Positions 9,532 through 20,971 of a stretch of 35,538 nt of DNA are shown here, one piece after another. The DNA comes from Chara braunii (lineage: Eukaryota > Streptophyta > Charophyceae > Charales > Characeae). The stretch is taken from positions 3,141,211 through 3,176,748 of the forward strand of contig BFEA01000034.1 in assembly GCA_003427395.1 (NCBI GenBank), read 5' to 3'. Position 1 is the first letter of the stretch. Every line of letters starts with the position of its first letter. The notes under the pieces were generated by a model. That model worked only from the letters and a program-made list of their open reading frames with translations. It made no database searches and was not told where the DNA came from. Position numbers and translations under genes: made by a program.

Positions 9532-9928
9532 GGCCCTGAGTCTTTTCAGCCTGAAACTGAGGGCCATTTTCAGGCCACCTCATAAGATCGACCTGCCCTG
9601 AAAATCAGGCACCAGACCAGGGTTTTAGCTCAGTCCAATTTTGGCCTATTTTCAAGACAACCTTTGTCTGAGCTTCAACCCCAGGGTCTGGCAAGTTTTG
9701 GCATTGGCAAGAGCAGCCTCCTGGACGGGCCAGCACTATATAAGACTGGCCCACCCTGCAGGTTGCAGGTAGTTCATAGGGACTTCCCAGGCACTTCAGG
9801 TGCAGTTCAGGAGGCAGGAGGTAGTCTTCAGGATTCGGCAGCAGCACTCTGGAGGAGCGCTGCAGGAGTAGCGGTAGTGCTAGCAGTAGTCTTCAGCGCT
9901 GGGCGCTAGTAGCAGCTAGAGTAGTACC

Positions 9929-9930
<2 letters not shown>
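9532..9930 (+). other. Unassigned DNA with a TATA-like box
   Basis: CTATATAAG at about 9736-9744 sits inside a GGGCCAGC...GCTGG-type GC context and resembles an RNA polymerase II core promoter. No coding frame follows it, because the (AG)n tract starts 190 bp downstream. It may belong to a retroelement leader. Confidence 0.35.
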
Positions 9931-10014
<84 letters not shown>

Positions 10015-10015
10015 N

Positions 10016-10074
<59 letters not shown>
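9931..10074 (+). repeat. (AG)n microsatellite, about 144 bp, containing an N
   Basis: An almost pure AG run with an undetermined base at 10015 and one phase break after it. The true length is probably not resolved by the assembly. Confidence 0.96.
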
Positions 10075-10078
<4 letters not shown>

Positions 10079-11589
10079 GGCGGAGGCCATGGATACTTAC
10101 CTGCAGCGCCATAGCTCCAGCTTCGTCTTCGAGGTGCCTGCAGCACAGCGCCAACTTCACAGGTTAGTACCTGGCACGTGAGAGAAAGAGAGTTCTTCTT
10201 CTTCATCTTCTCAGTCCACCATCTCCCCATCACCCTCTCGCTATCTGACTTCACTGCATCAGGAGACTATGAGAGAGAGAGCGAGAGAGCTTGGTGACAT
10301 TGGATCCAGACTCGACATTGGGCTTCAGACGTTTTGACGAGGGACTATTTGAGACTTGTAACGAATACTTGGTGTTGACGACATTCCCATCTTCCCCTTC
10401 CTCTTCGTCTGATCCCCTCCTCTTCGTCTGTGTATGATCTGGACCTGGCGCACACTTCCTGTGTGTAGCGCCAGACCCCCTTCACACCTCGTGATGTGGA
10501 TGATGTATGTTTGGTCTGTAACGCGACATTGATTGGGCTAGTCATTGGTTTCCTAGCATTCTGCTGCGTTGTCTTGCACTACGTGAGAGAGGTCAGTCCC
10601 GGTTAGGTCGGGACTTGTATCAAAGTCTTCCACTGCGCTATAAGAACCATTCTTGTATGTATCGGAATGCACACTGCTTGTTGAGATTCTACTTGCACTG
10701 CATTGTCCATCCAGTCCTTTTTATCACATTGCGGATCCTTGGTTATATATGTGCATAGCCCAACTGGGCATGTAACAGTATCTTTCCATGTTCCAGAGGA
10801 CTATTCACTCTCATTTTGTGAGCAGTGTGGGGAGGATCCTTATCTGAGGGCATACTCACACTAACACGTACAATTGCAAATTATATGTGAGCCAATTTGT
10901 GATTATACGGCACTTCCCAGTCACAAAACACACCCGTATACATAACAAAACAGAAAGGACACAGTCTCGACCTGCTTTAGAAATGCGATTCTACAGGCAG
11001 AGGAGTCACACAGCACGATGCATAAAAATCCATCCCTTTTTCCTTTTTTTTTTTTCTTTTCTTTTCTTACGAGAGCTGCCCACCAAACGTCAAATTCTTT
11101 TTTTTGAGAAATTTGTCAGGAAACGTTGTGAGTTGGGGGAAGGACCAAAGCGCTTCCGCCGACGCTAATTTGCGCTCGGACCAAGCGCTGTTCAACCGGT
11201 AACGGAGGACCTAGGGCAACAGCTCCCGCAGTCAGCAGGACAACGGCCTGGAAGAGACGTCATCTAGCTCGCTCTTCGAAGCGACAACAGGGATGTTGAC
11301 GAGAGTTAGCACCTCTGCTAGGTTTGACGCCACGTGCCTAGCGAGTCTCCTTCCCAATACTAGCGATACCACAGCGACCACCGTTACCAGTTAGGGCACT
11401 CCTGTGCCCGAAGGAAGCTTTTGGATCCGAAGGACGCATACTCCAATCCCCAATACCTTTTAGCTCATGACATATTCCACTGCCCCCTACTTTCTCCTCC
11501 CCGTTTCTCCTCGCTCTCCCTTCATCTATCCTTGTGCTAGCAGTAGTCTCCTGACACAATGAACCCCGAAATGGGGACAGGGATGGTGA
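10075..11589. other. Unassigned DNA, probable LINE 5' region at the right
   Basis: No gene is recognised. Features are a pyrimidine-rich stretch near 10375-10435, the dispersed repeat at 10778-10845, and T-rich tracts at 11037-11068. Because an ORF1 pseudogene begins about 11590, the last few hundred bases are probably its untranslated leader. A long C run at 11597-11607 just before the coding region may hide an indel. Confidence 0.4.
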
Positions 11590-12890
11590 ACAGGTAACCC
11601 CCCCCCCGGCCCGGGAGAACATGAGGATGATACAAGAGTAAGGGAGCTCGTCCGACTTTGCTACGAGGATGGCATCCTCCCCAGGGACATCGACCCAAGG
11701 GAAATGACAGTACAAGGGCGCAACGTCAGATTCAAAGTGAAGGACTCCGTAGATAGACTAAAGGTACAGTGGCTGAAGGAGCGGACGGTCACCATGATCT
11801 TCAGAGATGCAGCTCGTTTTCTTCTAAGGAACGTGAAGGAGGACCTCATCAGAGCTTACGAAGACGAAAGAATCCAAACAGGCGAATTTGGTGAAGGCTT
11901 CAGCAGAGGAAGGGTTAAGGTGGAAAGCCTTAACGAGCTTCGTACGTCGCAAAGAGCACTACGATCTTCGCTTGGCTAGTGGAGAAACGGAGTGCGGACG
12001 TGGTTCTGGGAGGGGACACCTATAGGATGGGGTTCAAGCCCTGGATCACCAATGTGCAGCTAAGGGAGCAACGAAGACAAGAGGACCTGACAACCTTTTG
12101 GGTTATCGCAGTCCAAGTACCGTTGGACGCCATGTTCTACCTGGAGTCGCACATACGACGAGCTATCGACCCTGTCACGCTGACACATCCGCCGGAGCAG
12201 GACCGTCAAAAACCGACACTGGTTAACATCAAGTTTGACCTCGATCCGGAAGCTAGGCCAAACATGAAGGACTCGATAACGGTGGACACCTTTGAAGGAT
12301 ACGAACTTGTAGTCAAGCTTGCGTCATTAGAAACTCCACGGTGCCGGAAATGTCGCGCTTTCTTTCACATAACTGACGAATGTAGGAGAGGAGGTCGACC
12401 TCGTCAACAGCAAGGCAGTGCAGGAGGTCAAGGCGGCAGGGAAGAAGTGGCTAAGGAGGGATCGTCCAGATAGGTTTATCATGGACCGCTGGGAAGAGGA
12501 GGAGTGAGTGCCCAACCTGCGGTTTCCTCCGTAGGAGGCGGACCGGTCCAGCCACCAGACATGAGTTTCGCTAACATCTATCAGAATCCAGCTTACACGG
12601 TGACTCCGCAGGCCATGCAGCCTAACGCCTTCCTGACTCGGCTGTTCCAAGAGATGGCGCTCGCACAAGCAGGCAGCTCCCTCCCGTTAGGGCAACCATT
12701 GGGATTCTTCCCACAAACGGTTAATCCAGGTTACGGAGGAGGTTTCCAACCTTCCCAGGACGTGCAGAACAGATTCCTGCCCTCCTGCCTTTTCCCAGGA
12801 GGTGGTCAAGTGGAACAACAGGGAGGCATCGGAGGAGGTCCGAGTACTAGCCAGACACGAGCCAGAGCAGATGTGTTAAAACTAGAATGA
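11590..12890 (+). pseudogene. LINE ORF1 with CCHC zinc knuckle (DUF4283-like), degraded
   Basis: This is the RNA-binding ORF1 protein of a plant-type L1 LINE. The first part (11590-11935) includes LVRLCYEDGILPRDIDPRE and a GRVKVES strand. A one-base lesion near 11934-11940 moves the frame to one reading TTIFAWLVEKRSADVVLGG. The core then runs to VNIKFDLDPEARPNMKD and on to a perfect CX2CX4HX4C knuckle, CRKCRAFFHITDEC (about 12342-12383). An in-frame TAG at 12471-12473 ends the frame, but the same frame stays open after it to a TGA at about 12888. That tail is Pro-, Gly- and Gln-rich. The TAG is most simply a CAG that lost its C. The true start is unclear because of a poly-C run at 11597. No ORF2 follows. 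Confidence 0.75.
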
Positions 12891-13308
12891 TTAGTTGATA
12901 ATTGTATTGAATTAGGTAAGAAGGAAAATGAGTATATATGTGTTAGGATCGCATGTGTCGGTCAGGTCGAGCATGTTTAAGGTCTTGGTTGAGAGTATAC
13001 TTGTCCGATATGGTTAAGGTAGAGTGAGGCAGTATCGATCAAGTCGAGCATGTTTAGCAAAATGATAAAGCTATGCAAGTATTTCCCCCCATAACTAAAG
13101 GGTGTTTGGGTCGTTACCGTGGGAAGTGACATATGAACGAAGTAAGATGAGGATAAGGAAGGTACTAACTCTTTTCGACTAAGGAATGAGTCCCACTACT
13201 AGAGTCTGGTTTGAGGCTGGTTTGATGGAAGGAAGGTTAGTATAACGGAGAGGAAGTATGTTTAGTTTGTTTTGTTTATTCTTAATAGAGAAGCCCAATA
13301 GACGGGAA
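12891..13308 (+). other. Spacer with a duplicated word
   Basis: The word GTCGAGCATGTTTA occurs near 12966 and again near 13041, each preceded by a TCGGTCAG/TCGATCAA variant, so a ~75-bp segment seems duplicated. This may be the leader (5' UTR) of the Ty3/gypsy element that starts just after. No LTR end or primer-binding site was identified. Confidence 0.4.
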
Positions 13309-15483
13309 ATGATGGCGAGCGCAAACACTGCGGCCGATTGTGAGGAAGGAGGTCCGGCAGTGGATGACCTGGTTGAGGCCTTGGATCGACGAGAGGTAAC
13401 TCGGTCAATAGCAAATTTCCCACGAGAAATGAAAGTTGAAAAAATATTTCATTAAAAAAAAATCCTTCATATTTATAAATTATCCTTCCAATGTTCGTCC
13501 AATTCTAAAATTCTCCATTTAATTTGATAAGTCTCGTTTAAATACGAGTTTTCCCTTCCAACTACATTTATTTGTTCAAGATGAAATGAAAGTCTGGACG
13601 AGTTTATGAAATGTTTTAATTAAACTTTCATTCTACTACAACAAATATCTTCTAATTTAGATTGGATTAACATATTTATGACTAAAAATCCTTACTTAGA
13701 ATTACGGCCCAATTAAAATATTTCATGAACTCATCCAGACTTTCATTTCATCTCTAGCATGCAGTTCAAATAAGAAAGGGATACCCCATTCTTGGAAGGA
13801 AAATTTTCAAGTAAGACGGAAAATTTTAAAATTGGAATGACATTTTTTAAGATGGAATGAAAATTGAAAATTTAGAATGTAATTTTACTCTAGAATGATT
13901 ATTTAATTCTAGGAAATTTTTCTCCTGATGATGGATTAGTACAAAGGTTGAGACATTCTTGTTAAAAGGGGAAAGGGTCTCCGATTGGTTAGATATGGTG
14001 GAGCAAGTGATGGTGGAGTTGTCGGAGCCTGACAAGTTTAAGTGTGTCATGAAGTACGTATGGTACGAGTTTCACTCTGAAATACATAATGTAATAACGG
14101 GTGCGCATGAAAGTTATAATAGGTTTAGGGATGAGATGAAGAGAAGGTTCAAGTTGGGAGATGGTCTAGTAACTATTTCGGATCCGGAGGTCATATGTAG
14201 AAACGACTGCATGACGGTGAGTGATTTTGCTTCTGCCTTCAAGAAGAAGGTCAATAAAGTCCATGGGATAGCGGAGGAAGAGAAGTGTGTCAACCTTTTG
14301 GGATTTTTTTCGGCCACAGAAGCAGGGGCATTGATAAGTCGGGGGGAAGTTGGGGAAAAACTTACGTCGGCCATGCTAACGAAGAGTATAGAGGAAGACG
14401 ATTTGAACCAGGTTTACCTGTTCCGAATGCGTCATCATAGCATAAGGAGCAGGAATCAGCCACGACGCGAGTCCCAAATGTGCGGAAGATAGTACATGAC
14501 GTACTCGCCCAGTTGGGAGTTGGGAAAAAGCGGGTGATCTAGAGAAAGGTTGTGACTGTTGTCAAGGGTAAAGGAAAGGAGTCGGCACAAGAAGAAGTCG
14601 AAGAAGAAGAGTATGAGGAAGAGGAGGAGCCAGAGCCTCGGTGATTAACTATGGCGCAACGTAAGCAGCTCAATCTTGCGTTAGGGGGACAAGGCTCAAG
14701 AAAAGGGCAAGTTCCTCAAGTTTTGGCAGTGGTCCAGCCTGAAGCGAGAAACCCGTTAAGGATCTTCGCAGATGGGGCAACAATCTTACGCATAGTGGCC
14801 ATCTTTTTGCCTGATACGACCCCGACCGGTGTATAATCCATACATGTCTTGAGCAATGAGTGGCCAGACCACAGCCAGTCAGTTTGGACCCTACCCCAAT
14901 CTTCATATGACTATGATGCCGCCAAGCTTCCCAGCGGCCCAAACCCAGCCTATGGGGCCGCCTGAATCCCCCGCACAACAAGCATCACAAGCTAGTGTGG
15001 CTGGAGGGGGAGCTCAAGAACAAGGAACTTGAAGGAAGCGGTGGTGGCCAAGGGAATGATGGTCGTGGCCAAGAGGGTGATAGTAGCGGACGAGGCAATG
15101 GTGGAGATCGAGGGAAAGGATGGAATGGTGGTGGCCGCGACATTGGGTGGAATGGCCAAAATGGTTAGGATGGTCAAGAAGGTGGCAAGGGGTACGGGCG
15201 GGCACGCTTTGACTGGACAAATTCTTTTTGTAGGCATTGTGGGATAATAGGTCATACTACTCGCTACTACCAGATTAAAAGGCTAGATGAGAAAAAAAAA
15301 TTGATATCCTCGAATGTGGACGGGGATATCTACGACAAGCTTGGGAATTACATCGACCCCAAGATTCCATGGGTACGAGGAAGGAGGCCATTAGACGAGC
15401 AAACGAGCAACCTGCGTCACCAACAATGTTTAGGTTGTGGCAAGAAAATAAAGAGTCGTCCGGGTGGAAAAAGTGAAAGATGA
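13309..15483 (+). pseudogene. gag: gag (capsid/nucleocapsid) of element 1
   Basis: This is the structural protein that packages element RNA. Two consecutive ATGs at 13309 begin MMASANTAADCEEGG. The frame is cut by a 516-bp MITE (13411-13926). The capsid-like core resumes at about 13959-14492 (WLDMVEQVMVELSEPDKFKC, then RFRDEMKRRFKLGDG). After a shift near 14470 there is an acidic EEEEYEEEEE stretch, then a Pro/Gln-rich part from 14856. A Gly-rich linker with a TAG at 15166 leads to the knuckle CRHCGIIGHTTRYY (15229-15270). There the last Cys of CX2CX4HX4C is Tyr (TAC at 15268), so zinc binding is lost. The frame then stays open to 15483. Confidence 0.8.
13411..13926 (+). mobile_element. Fold-back MITE, copy 1 (516 bp), inside gag
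   Basis: This AT-rich non-coding insertion begins GCAAATTTCCCACG and ends GGAAATTTTTCTCC. A second copy, inverted, lies at 21846-22361 and is similar over its full length. The two halves are imperfect reverse complements of each other. The best arms are 13580-13621 (GATGAAATGAAAGTCTGG...) and 13711-13752, 42 bp with few mismatches. It lies between the start of gag and its capsid core. It has no ORF, so transposition would have needed an enzyme from elsewhere. No clear target-site duplication is visible, so edges are uncertain by a few bases. Confidence 0.85.
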
Positions 15484-16916
15484 TGACGAGGTGACTCAAA
15501 GGCTAGAGGTTGGGACAATTGTGGAAGAGCCAATAGTCCTTGAGTCAGATAGTGAAGACTCGGATAGTGAAAGGGAATCTGCATCAAGTATCCTCTGTAA
15601 AATGGAGGACTTTATGAAGAAAGTGGGAAGGTATCAACAAAAGTTGGTAGAAATGTGCAATGAAGTAAGGTTATGGGCCGTTGAACAACCCAAGATGTTC
15701 ATGTGTGACTCTGGCCCTGAGGTGGCGGCAGCACAGCAAGGGTATCCGGAGGTAGCGACGGTGGAAACGACACCAAGGTTGGAATGACCTTTAGGTCCCC
15801 GACTTCGCATGGAAGGGTACCACAGACGTCCAAGACGAGAGCTTAAGACAAAGTCGGACCGAGTCAAGCACCCCCTTAGAAGGAGCCAGATCCGGAACGA
15901 AGAAAAGAAATTGGAGAAGTTCTGGATGAAGATAAGGATGAAGAGGATGAAAGACTGCGTTAGGAAGAAGATAAGCGGGCGGAGCAGAGAGCTAGGATGA
16001 GAGGAGTTCAGAGCAAAGTCGAAACGAGTCAGCGAGGTGGTGCTCAAAATAGCAATAAGTATGCGGTTCGACTCGAAGAGGAATTTGATGTGGAAAGAAT
16101 GATGGATCGACTATTAGAAGGTCATAATGACCTTCTAAACTTAAAGGATATCCTGGTTTCCGCCTCAAAGTTATGAACTGAAAGGACGTATGTCAAGGAG
16201 GTTGATACCAAATGTCCACTTGGGAACTATACTCCCCAGAGAGGCTGAGTAGGTGGAGACAGGTACCGAAATGGATTCGAAGTGTGGAAGCGTGTTGCTT
16301 GTGGGTTGGTGGACCTGGTGGTGAAAGGTTCAAAGCGTACCACAATGGTGGATACGGGCGTGGAAATTAACATCATCAGGAAAAGGGACACAGTTGAATT
16401 GGGAATGGACATCGACCGAACTGACTGGGGCATCCTCCATGGAGTCAATTGTAAGGCGGTATTTTGTTGAATGTGGTCATCGAAATTAAAAAAGTGAAGG
16501 CTAGAACATGTTTCTTCATTATGCCTAACGTGGATCATCCCATCCTGATGGGGAAATTGTTCCTATATCGAACGGAGACTCAAATCTTCAACAAACATGA
16601 CGAAACAATGATCCTAATTCTGTGTGATCCGGTGTGTGGTAACTACGACGTGATTGCTTGTCGGAACACGAGCCCGCAGAGTATGAGGAACCGGCCTAAC
16701 CCCGACTCGTTTACTATTGAAGAATCTGAAAATGAGCAACGGAGGTTAGTCGCGGAGTTGGAGAGGGTAGAGTGTCTCGAAGTGTTGTCTCTCAGTGTAT
16801 CCAACATCAATGATGCCATGGAGATAATCACGGTCTATGAGTTGGCAGATCCTGAGGCGATCAGGGCTTTGAAGGAGCAGGTCATGGAGAGTCCCTGGGT
16901 GGGAAAGTGGAACTAA
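15484..16916 (+). pseudogene. gag-pol linker and aspartic protease of element 1
   Basis: The first part (15464-15787 in another frame) is acidic (LESDSEDSDSE) and leads through decayed sequence to a retropepsin-like domain. Its active-site region reads MVDTGVEINIIR, with the catalytic D-T-G at 16351-16359. Most family members have Ala after the Gly, and here it is Val. After a frame change near 16465 the domain goes on with CFFIMPNVDHPILMGKLF, matching the hydrophobic-L-M-G strand that closes retropepsins. Open frame 16464-16916 then forms the linker to reverse transcriptase and ends at a TAA at 16914. The protease would cut the polyprotein, but the frame breaks make it inactive. Confidence 0.75.
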
Positions 16917-18143
16917 CTTACCGACTTCCTAGAAAGAGGGATCCTGCCATGGTGCAAGCCCAAACTGCAAGCTGACTTTTTTTAGGGGATGACTTAAACA
17001 GGGTTCCTGAAGGCGGTATAGAAACTGATAGATAAAAAATGTCACATGGTTCCCATGATCGTTACCGAAGAAGAAGAGGCATATTACGAGCGGGGGCGTT
17101 GATTGATACGACGAATGCATGAGCAAACTGCAAATGAGTCGTGTCGTATTAATGGCGAAAATTAAGTGAAGTTTATAGTAGGCGAGCCTGATTTTCTCCT
17201 GCCTTAAGAACAAACACTGATGGTGGAGTTAATGAAGAAGAGGCATCGCACGTACGCTTTTTAGTGACGGCCAACCCGGGAGATTGGATGTGAATAAAAT
17301 CCCGATGATTTAGATTCGTATTGTACCGCATGAACCATAGAATCTATGTGACGCGTGATACCTCAATCCTGACGAAGAGAAGAAGGTGGTTGACTATTTG
17401 GATGCCAAGATGCGGCCGAATGTTGCTGATTTTTTTAGCTGACCATATGCGTCACCATGATTTTGTTTCGTCGAACCAAATGAGACGCTACAATGGGTTG
17501 AAGATTTGCAGCGGCTAAATGTTGTAACAGTGCATGATGTTGGAGACTTGCCTAACGCCGAAGCTTTGTCCAAATCATGCGCAGAAAGGTCTATAAATTC
17601 TCTTAAATACTTTTATTCTGGGTATGATCAGTTCCTTGTGTATCCGTTGGACAGACCAGTAACAACTATGCATACGTCGAGAGGCTTATTCATATGAATG
17701 TAACCCCGTAGGGATGGACTAGCATTGTGGCGATGGTCCAAAGGCATATGATCCGAGCCATGCAAACAGTCCCTTGCCTAAGAAGGAGACATTTGCGGTT
17801 CTCCATTGCCTAAGGATTTTTCGCAACTATATCTTTGCCAGAAGGTTCATATTGGTTGTTGACCCAACCTCCCTTGCTTGTTTTCTCAAGAATTACACTC
17901 TATCAAATCCAACGGTTGTCCGATGGTTGACATACATTTGGATGTTTAACGTTGAAGAGGATTCCTGGGAGCAAGAACAAAGCAAATGGGTTGAGTCGCA
18001 TCAATTGGGACAAGGCAAAGGAAAGTGGGATTGAAGATACACCTCCAGTTGATGAATTCCTCGATCAGGAAGAAGATGTCCGCCTTTATATCAACACTTG
18101 GTCACTGCAGGTGTCAAATGTGTTGTCAAGCCCATGTGGATAA
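16917..18143 (+). pseudogene. pol: Reverse transcriptase/RNase H of element 1, palm core deleted
   Basis: Recognisable pieces occur in order: LTDFLERGILPW (16917), an acidic linker EEEEAYYERGR (about 17068), LMVELMKKRHRTYAF (about 17220), a RT N-terminal PYASP-stop-FCFVEP stretch (17443-17475), and VVTVHDVGDLPNAEALSKSC with SGYDQF (17515-17635). The codon at 17458-17460 is TGA where the family has Trp. A TAG follows at 17709-17711 in NVTP-stop-GWT. The sequence then jumps at about 17765 to the end of RNase H (ETFAVLHCLRIFRNYIF, 17785-17835). The YxDD catalytic loop, thumb, connection and most of RNase H are missing. From 17952 the tail reads KNKANGLSRINWDKAKE. Confidence 0.8.
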
Positions 18144-18650
18144 TTTCACAGGGGTATGAAAAAATGGCAGACTTAGTCCTGAAGCATTTTGAAGAAGAGG
18201 ATCCATGGGGAAGCAAGGACGTTCAGTGAATAATGAAGTTGGCATTGGCAGGGACTCATGGTTTAGCTGAGAAAGTAAGGGTAATTGAAGACGGCCCCAC
18301 TCGAGTAGAAAGGTACGAAGAACTCAAAGGAATGTATGTCCTAACAAACACGCTTCTGCAAAAAGGAATCGGTCGGAAGGATCGTTTGGACTTTGGTGAA
18401 GACCGAAAAATAACACCGGTAAGTCAAGATGATGAATTTGAAAAAGGTGACATAAAAAAACCATGTCGTGCTGAGGAGTACGATGAAATTTATCTTAAGC
18501 TATGATTCCTCTTTGTTACGAGTTTAGGAGCAAGGACGCAAGCGAAAATACCCTGAGATTAAGGTCGTCATTCTTGATAAGAGATGACCACCTCTTTATG
18601 AAGCTTCATGTTGTCGAGCGCATCGGTCCGACACTGCATAAGGCAACTCG
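18144..18650 (+). pseudogene. Integrase N-terminal region remnant of element 1
   Basis: LKHFEEEDPWG (about 18178-18210) and a frame from 18233 to 18505 (MKLALAGTHGLAEKVRVIED, then EKGDIKKPCRAEEYDEIY) align with the stretch before the integrase zinc finger of element 2. A further piece reads LRLRSSFLIRDDHLFMK (18556-18606). No HHCC finger or DDE core follows, because the element is cut at about 18610-18650. What follows is the LTR-like unit described next, either an old 3' LTR reached by deletion or a separate insertion. Confidence 0.7.
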
Positions 18651-20062
18651 GGACCCTCCCAGCCGCGCCACGCATGGGTTGACTTTAATCCTCGTCGCAA
18701 ATGCATATGGAGCTTCCGCAAGCCGCTCCGGCTGAGTGCGCTAGCCATACCTCTCTCGAGCCCCTATGATAGGATAGGGCCTACGCGAGGCACGACTTAC
18801 CTCCATCTTACGGGAGTTGTCACCTCCCTTTGGTGGGCGTATCCCCGTCGAGCTATCAGTCCACAATACGAAAGCTAATCAGGTGCAATCGCAGAGGTGG
18901 ACCAGCCGAGGGGGTTTCTCGTACGCTGTAGCATAGGGGGTACGCACGATATTACGCCTCTATCGGACCCGTACGCGAACCGACGTTTGGAGGGGCCGAG
19001 GTCCTAAGCACAATTCGTCGTCGTTCGACTATGACGCATCCCACACGTCACGCACACACCACTATAAAGGGCATAAAAATAAAAACACACGCATACATAC
19101 ATATATATACGACACAAAACAAACAACGCGACATCACTCCTAGTCCCTTAGTAGTCATCCCATAACTTTTCGATGCGGAAATCGGATAGGCGTCGCGCGC
19201 GAGACTTAGTATAAAACCGCACGGACACAAGGCTAACTCATATCGACTCGCAATGCAAGCGTACGCAAGCGGTCGCAATGATGACGTACTATATAGTACC
19301 CATACTCGTGCGGTCCTCGTTAACCTCGAGGGTCGCATTCGACACTGAAGTGTCGGCTGACACGCGCCTTGAGGGGTGATCTCTAGACGCTGGACAACCG
19401 TCAAGCGTGGTTGAATTCCACACCCTCTTCTGCACCCTGCTGAGAGTGGGTGGTACACAAGCTCATACCTGTGGTGACAATCGTCTCTTATCGCCCTGGA
19501 GACCAGCTCCATCATCTAGGGCCTGGAGAGAAATCAAGGAGTTTGACTTTGACGGCTGCCACGGGGAATCTCCCTTCTCTCTTAAAAACATAATCTGTTT
19601 AACCCTTACGCGCGGTCACAGTAGGCCGCGCGAAATACTCAAGACATGTTTATTTACATATATATAGAGAGGGTTATTAATATAGAGGACGATCACTTCT
19701 CACAGTCACAGTGAGACTCCTCTCAGCCATATATATATGTATGTGAGCGCAGACAGTCAAGTCCAAAGTCCGAATCACCAAACATACTTGCAATAACATC
19801 AAAGATTCAACAAAAAGTTTGTGCACTACACGGGGTCAACTTCAACTATTCTTTGCACTCACACCCCTCGCTTTAGCCATACAAGTCTCACTCTTGTGCA
19901 ACTCTTCAAAATAAAATACTCAGTACCTTTCTTTAAATAACCATTCAAATAAGGTCTGGGCGAAAACACAGCAAAACAGTTCAAATCACAAGGCTAAAAC
20001 TTTTAGGTTGAGTGGCAAGAGTGGATTGGAGTTGAGTCGTAAACCGACGAATCGACAACCGA

Positions 20063-20102
20063 CCTGTTATCAGTGATAACAGAAGATGATCCTCGTAGGA
20101 TC
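20063..20102 (+). other. Twin perfect hairpins in LTR-like copy 1
   Basis: CTGTTATC (20063-20070) and GATAACAG (20074-20081) form an 8-bp stem with an AGT triloop. Immediately after, TGATCCT (20086-20092) and AGGATCA (20096-20102) form a 7-bp stem with a CGT triloop. Copy 2 has equivalents at the same place (about 24948-24978) whose second stem is AGTCCT/AGGACT, with two base pairs exchanged on both sides. Confidence 0.8.
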
Positions 20103-20971
20103 AAACTGAATCTATCCCAAATCTTGAATCAAACGATCAAGAGGACCTGTATCACAAGACAAACCAATCCCCAGGCTAGATCTATAAGTCCATGGAAAAT
20201 AATCTTCATATCACGATCTCACTCAAAATCTCCTAATTAACTAAGTCTACATCTACCTCTAAGTAAGTGCCCAAAAAAAGGTAGACCCTAACATAATCTA
20301 CTCTATATAGAGTGGATCGTCAGAATCGCCACCTGTCAAAATATAACCTAACACCTTTAAACTAAGAAAATTTCGGCAGCGCTTCCCGTAAGAAAAACGT
20401 CTTCCCAAAATTTATATGAGCCTGAATATGAAAACTAAAATAGTCTTCGACTTTCCAAAGTCAAATTTTGTCTAACTCCTTGAATTAGCAAAAAATTGGG
20501 CAGCATTTCCTTTAGAAAAGAAGACTTTCCAGATTTTTACTAACTTAATACTAAGCCATGTATGAAATTTAGACAAGTTGAACTTTGAAAAACCAACATT
20601 TGACCAACTCCTTGGATTTGCAAAAATTTTCGGCAGCGTTTCCCGTAGAGAAAGTAGCGTACCAAAATTTATATAAAGCCAAGTATAACAAAAGATTCCA
20701 GAAAATGCGAGAATTGATCTAAGTAAAATAAAATTAGCTCAAAAAATGCAAAAATTTGAACTAACTCCTATCGCTCTAGCACGTGGCGAGCCTCTAAAGC
20801 AACTACCTGTCAAACTGAAACTCAGACTAAGTAGTGATCTTACTCAGCCACATGCAAGACCAAACCACAAAGGTAAGTACTCTCACCAGTCCAAAGTCAA
20901 CCTGGTCAAACAATAGTTCATAGTCTTTCAATAATTTATCCCTTTATGACCGACTTACATAAGGCATAAAG

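Larger units (their letters stand above)
13309..18650 (+). mobile_element. Ty3/gypsy element 1, degraded and truncated
   Basis: The order gag, protease, reverse transcriptase, RNase H, integrase is the Ty3/gypsy order. The coding region has many frameshifts and stops, lacks the RT palm core, is interrupted by a MITE in gag, and ends inside the N-terminal part of integrase at about 18610-18650. There sequence of a different character begins. The stretch before integrase matches element 2 at the right end of the window (for example LKHFEEEDPWG here and LKHFIEEDSWG there), so both belong to one family. Confidence 0.85.

Noticed and set aside
9893-10254. Minus-strand Ser/Leu repeat proteins
   Set aside because: They are only the (AG)n tract translated in three frames.
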